Source of the DNA: Planctomycetaceae bacterium | Lineage (GTDB): Bacteria > Planctomycetota > Planctomycetia > Planctomycetales > Planctomycetaceae | DNA: 36,753 bases | Assembly (NCBI GenBank): GCA_028284485.1 | Contig: JANQRQ010000144.1 | Span: 1-36,753, forward strand | Direction of reading: 5' to 3' | Program-made: the position numbers and the translations under genes | Notes under the pieces: model-generated | Told to the model about the DNA's origin: nothing | What the model saw: only the letters and a program-made list of their open reading frames with translations | The model's database searches: none | Shown here: in pieces, positions 35,323 to 36,753 of the stretch | How the letters are laid out: each line of letters starts with the position of its first letter | Position numbering within the stretch: position 1 is the stretch's first letter

Positions 35323-35708
35323 CAGTGACTCCCACCGTTGCGCACAAAATGCGCGTGACATTGCGAAAACGAGTTTCGAAACCCGGTTGTGCGTTGTACC
35401 GACCCTACATTTCCAGAGTCAGCTCGCGACATCAGAGGGTCTTGAGACTGCTAGTAGAGAGTACTAGACCCAGTGCAGTGTTCCAACCCTTCCCCAGCCA
35501 TCGAACGAACGACTGTTGCCCCATAGTTTCGCAATCAGGCTAGAACGTCGAATTATACGCCTTGCCGATTGAGATGTCAGACATGTCGGCGTTGTCGAGG
35601 TGGAGAATTCGCCGTTTTCGGAGTAAAAACGAGCATGTAACCCGTGATGTCGATTGGGACTGGTCAAAATCTCGGCCGCAACAACAATAGACTAAGGACT
35701 CCCAGCAA
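35323..35708. other. Divergent nadA/PIG-L intergenic region
   Basis: A 386-bp gap between divergent genes, holding both promoters. Apart from the imperfect hairpin at 35437-35471 I see no clear element. AAGGA ahead of the PIG-L gene is a good ribosome site. No known NAD-sensing riboswitch pattern was recognised. Confidence 0.5.
35437..35471. promoter_or_regulatory. Imperfect hairpin in the nadA upstream region
   Basis: CTAGTA-GAGAG-TACTAG is a perfect 6-bp stem, and GGGTC (35437) and GACCC (ending 35471) pair outside it across an 8- to 9-nt bulge. It lies 115-149 bp ahead of nadA. It could be a leader structure or an operator; support is weak. Confidence 0.25.
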
Positions 35709-36542
35709 ATGACAGAACAACAGCTTCGAATCTTAGTCATCGGGGCCCACCCGGACGATTGCGACGTTAAAGCGGGGGGAGTGGCAGCTTTGTACCGTGC
35801 CGGCGGCCACCATGTGCGGTTTGTCAGCGTCACCAATGGGGAGTCGGGCCATCACAAAATCAGCGGTCCGGAACTGGCGGCAATCCGGAAAGGGGAAGCG
35901 ACTGCTGCCGGTGCCGCGATCGGTATCGAATACGACGTGCTCGACCACCGCGACGGATACCTGGAACCAACGCTCGAAGCCCGATTTGGCATGATCGCGC
36001 TCATTCGAAAGTTTCAACCCGATTTGATCCTGACTCATCGCCCGAACGACTATCACCCGGACCATCGCTACACCTCCCAGTTAGTCTGCGATGCGGCGTA
36101 TATGGTCACGGTGCCCCCAGTTGTTCCCGATGTGCCGGCGCTACGCGACAACCCGGTGATCGCTTATCTCTCGGACGACTTTCAGCGTCCGTATCCATTT
36201 TCACCGACGGTGATCGTCGACATCGAACCGGTTCTCGACAAGGTGGTCGACATGCTCGATTGCCACAAATCGCAGTTTTACGAATGGCTGCCCTACAATC
36301 ACTTTTTTGAAGAAAGTGTTCCCGAAGACGCGGCCGCCCGTCGCGAATGGCTGGGAGGCATGTTTCGCGAACGAATTGCGCCAGTGGCGGAGAAATACCG
36401 CGACCTGCTGGTTGAAATCTACGGTGAAGAAAAGGGGCGACAAATCCGATTTGCCGAAGCGTTTGAACCATGCGAGTATGGCGCGCCATTGACGGACAAG
36501 AATCGCGGGACATTGTTCCCATTCGTGCCGTTTAGTTCTTGA
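35709..36542 (+). CDS. PIG-L / LmbE-family deacetylase
   Basis: A 277-residue zinc deacetylase of the family that removes N-acetyl groups from GlcNAc-type substrates. The metal motif AHPDD (His14, Asp16, Asp17) and the HPDH motif (His116-His119, in THRPNDYHPDHR) are intact, so it should be active. The TNGESGHHK segment (42-50) fits the family. There is no signal peptide. The gene starts 386 bp from nadA and ends 13 bp before the YjhG-type dehydratase, so the two are probably an operon for sugar or sugar-acid breakdown. The bacillithiol enzyme BshB1 is in the same family, but no other bacillithiol gene is seen. Confidence 0.93.
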   Translation: MTEQQLRILVIGAHPDDCDVKAGGVAALYRAGGHHVRFVSVTNGESGHHKISGPELAAIRKGEATAAGAAIGIEYDVLDHRDGYLEPTLEARFGMIALIRKFQPDLILTHRPNDYHPDHRYTSQLVCDAAYMVTVPPVVPDVPALRDNPVIAYLSDDFQRPYPFSPTVIVDIEPVLDKVVDMLDCHKSQFYEWLPYNHFFEESVPEDAAARREWLGGMFRERIAPVAEKYRDLLVEIYGEEKGRQIRFAEAFEPCEYGAPLTDKNRGTLFPFVPFSS

Positions 36543-36555
36543 CGACGAGCAGGAA

Positions 36556-36753
36556 ATGACAAACGACGTTTTGACAATTCTGGAATCGGACGATCCGTCG
36601 ATCTACGAGATCGAATCGAGTGCGGACGGGCCGGCGGGACAATTGCCGCTGACCGAGGAAATTCTGCGGGAAAGTCCCAGCGGCGACATCTTCGGAATGA
36701 CCCAAAGCGCAGGCATGGGTTGGGATCCCTCACAACTCTTGCGCGACCAGGTT
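36556..36753 (+). CDS. YjhG/YagF-type sugar-acid dehydratase (5' end only)
   Basis: ATG 36556, after AGCAGGA, opens a frame to the right edge (66 codons). It reads DDPSIYEIESSADGPAGQLP, then LTEEILRESPSGDIFGMTQ and AGMGWDPSQLL. The blocks ADGPxGxLPLTxExL, PSGDxFGMT and AGMGW match the N-terminus of the YjhG/YagF dehydratases (IlvD/Edd family, D-xylonate dehydration in E. coli). Catalytic and iron-sulfur residues lie outside. The gene follows the PIG-L gene by 13 bp. Confidence 0.88.
   Translation, partial: MTNDVLTILESDDPSIYEIESSADGPAGQLPLTEEILRESPSGDIFGMTQSAGMGWDPSQLLRDQV

Overview
The window most likely comes from a planctomycete (Planctomycetota). This is inferred from gene content, not from a marker gene. 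It holds an exported formylglycine sulfatase, a DUF4159 protein beside a von Willebrand A lipoprotein, a PD40 propeller/M28 peptidase, a BlaI/M56 pair with a very long periplasmic extension, a twin-arginine-type exported protein and a PIG-L deacetylase beside a YjhG-type dehydratase. Moderate GC, loosely packed genes that mostly stand alone, several 300-1000 bp gaps and dispersed palindromic repeats fit the same picture. I see no rRNA, tRNA, CRISPR array, phage gene or transposase.

Left part (1-9.7 kb): a PD40/M28 protein (cut by the left edge), a small membrane protein with a very acidic tail, an ABC-2 permease, purM, the arginine-kinase pair mcsB/mcsA, trpE, an unknown gene and an amidohydrolase. 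Most of this is housekeeping. McsA-McsB suggests protein-arginine phosphorylation in quality control, but no CtsR or ClpC gene is adjacent.

Centre (9.7-17.4 kb): a roughly 1 kb gap with one strong terminator and a dispersed repeat leads into an 811-residue envelope protein. Three blocks in it are made almost only of Cys, Met, Gly and Ser (33 Cys in about 100 residues); I recognise no family. An FHA protein, a SpoIIE-type phosphatase with a degenerate receiver domain and an exported alpha/beta hydrolase follow.

Right part (17.9-36.7 kb): an RND transporter, DUF4159 and VWA proteins, a small membrane protein, a CDF-type transporter lacking the usual metal ligands, a sulfatase, an unknown gene, a BlaI-type repressor overlapping a 1232-residue M56 peptidase/thioredoxin fusion with two matching operators around its promoter, an exported unknown protein, nadA, a PIG-L deacetylase and the start of a YjhG-type dehydratase.

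The two regions most worth follow-up are the Cys/Met-rich protein (10687-13122) and the BlaI / M56-thioredoxin operon (28880-33072). A three-copy 80-nt dispersed repeat (10281, 14221, 24938) is a third clear observation.
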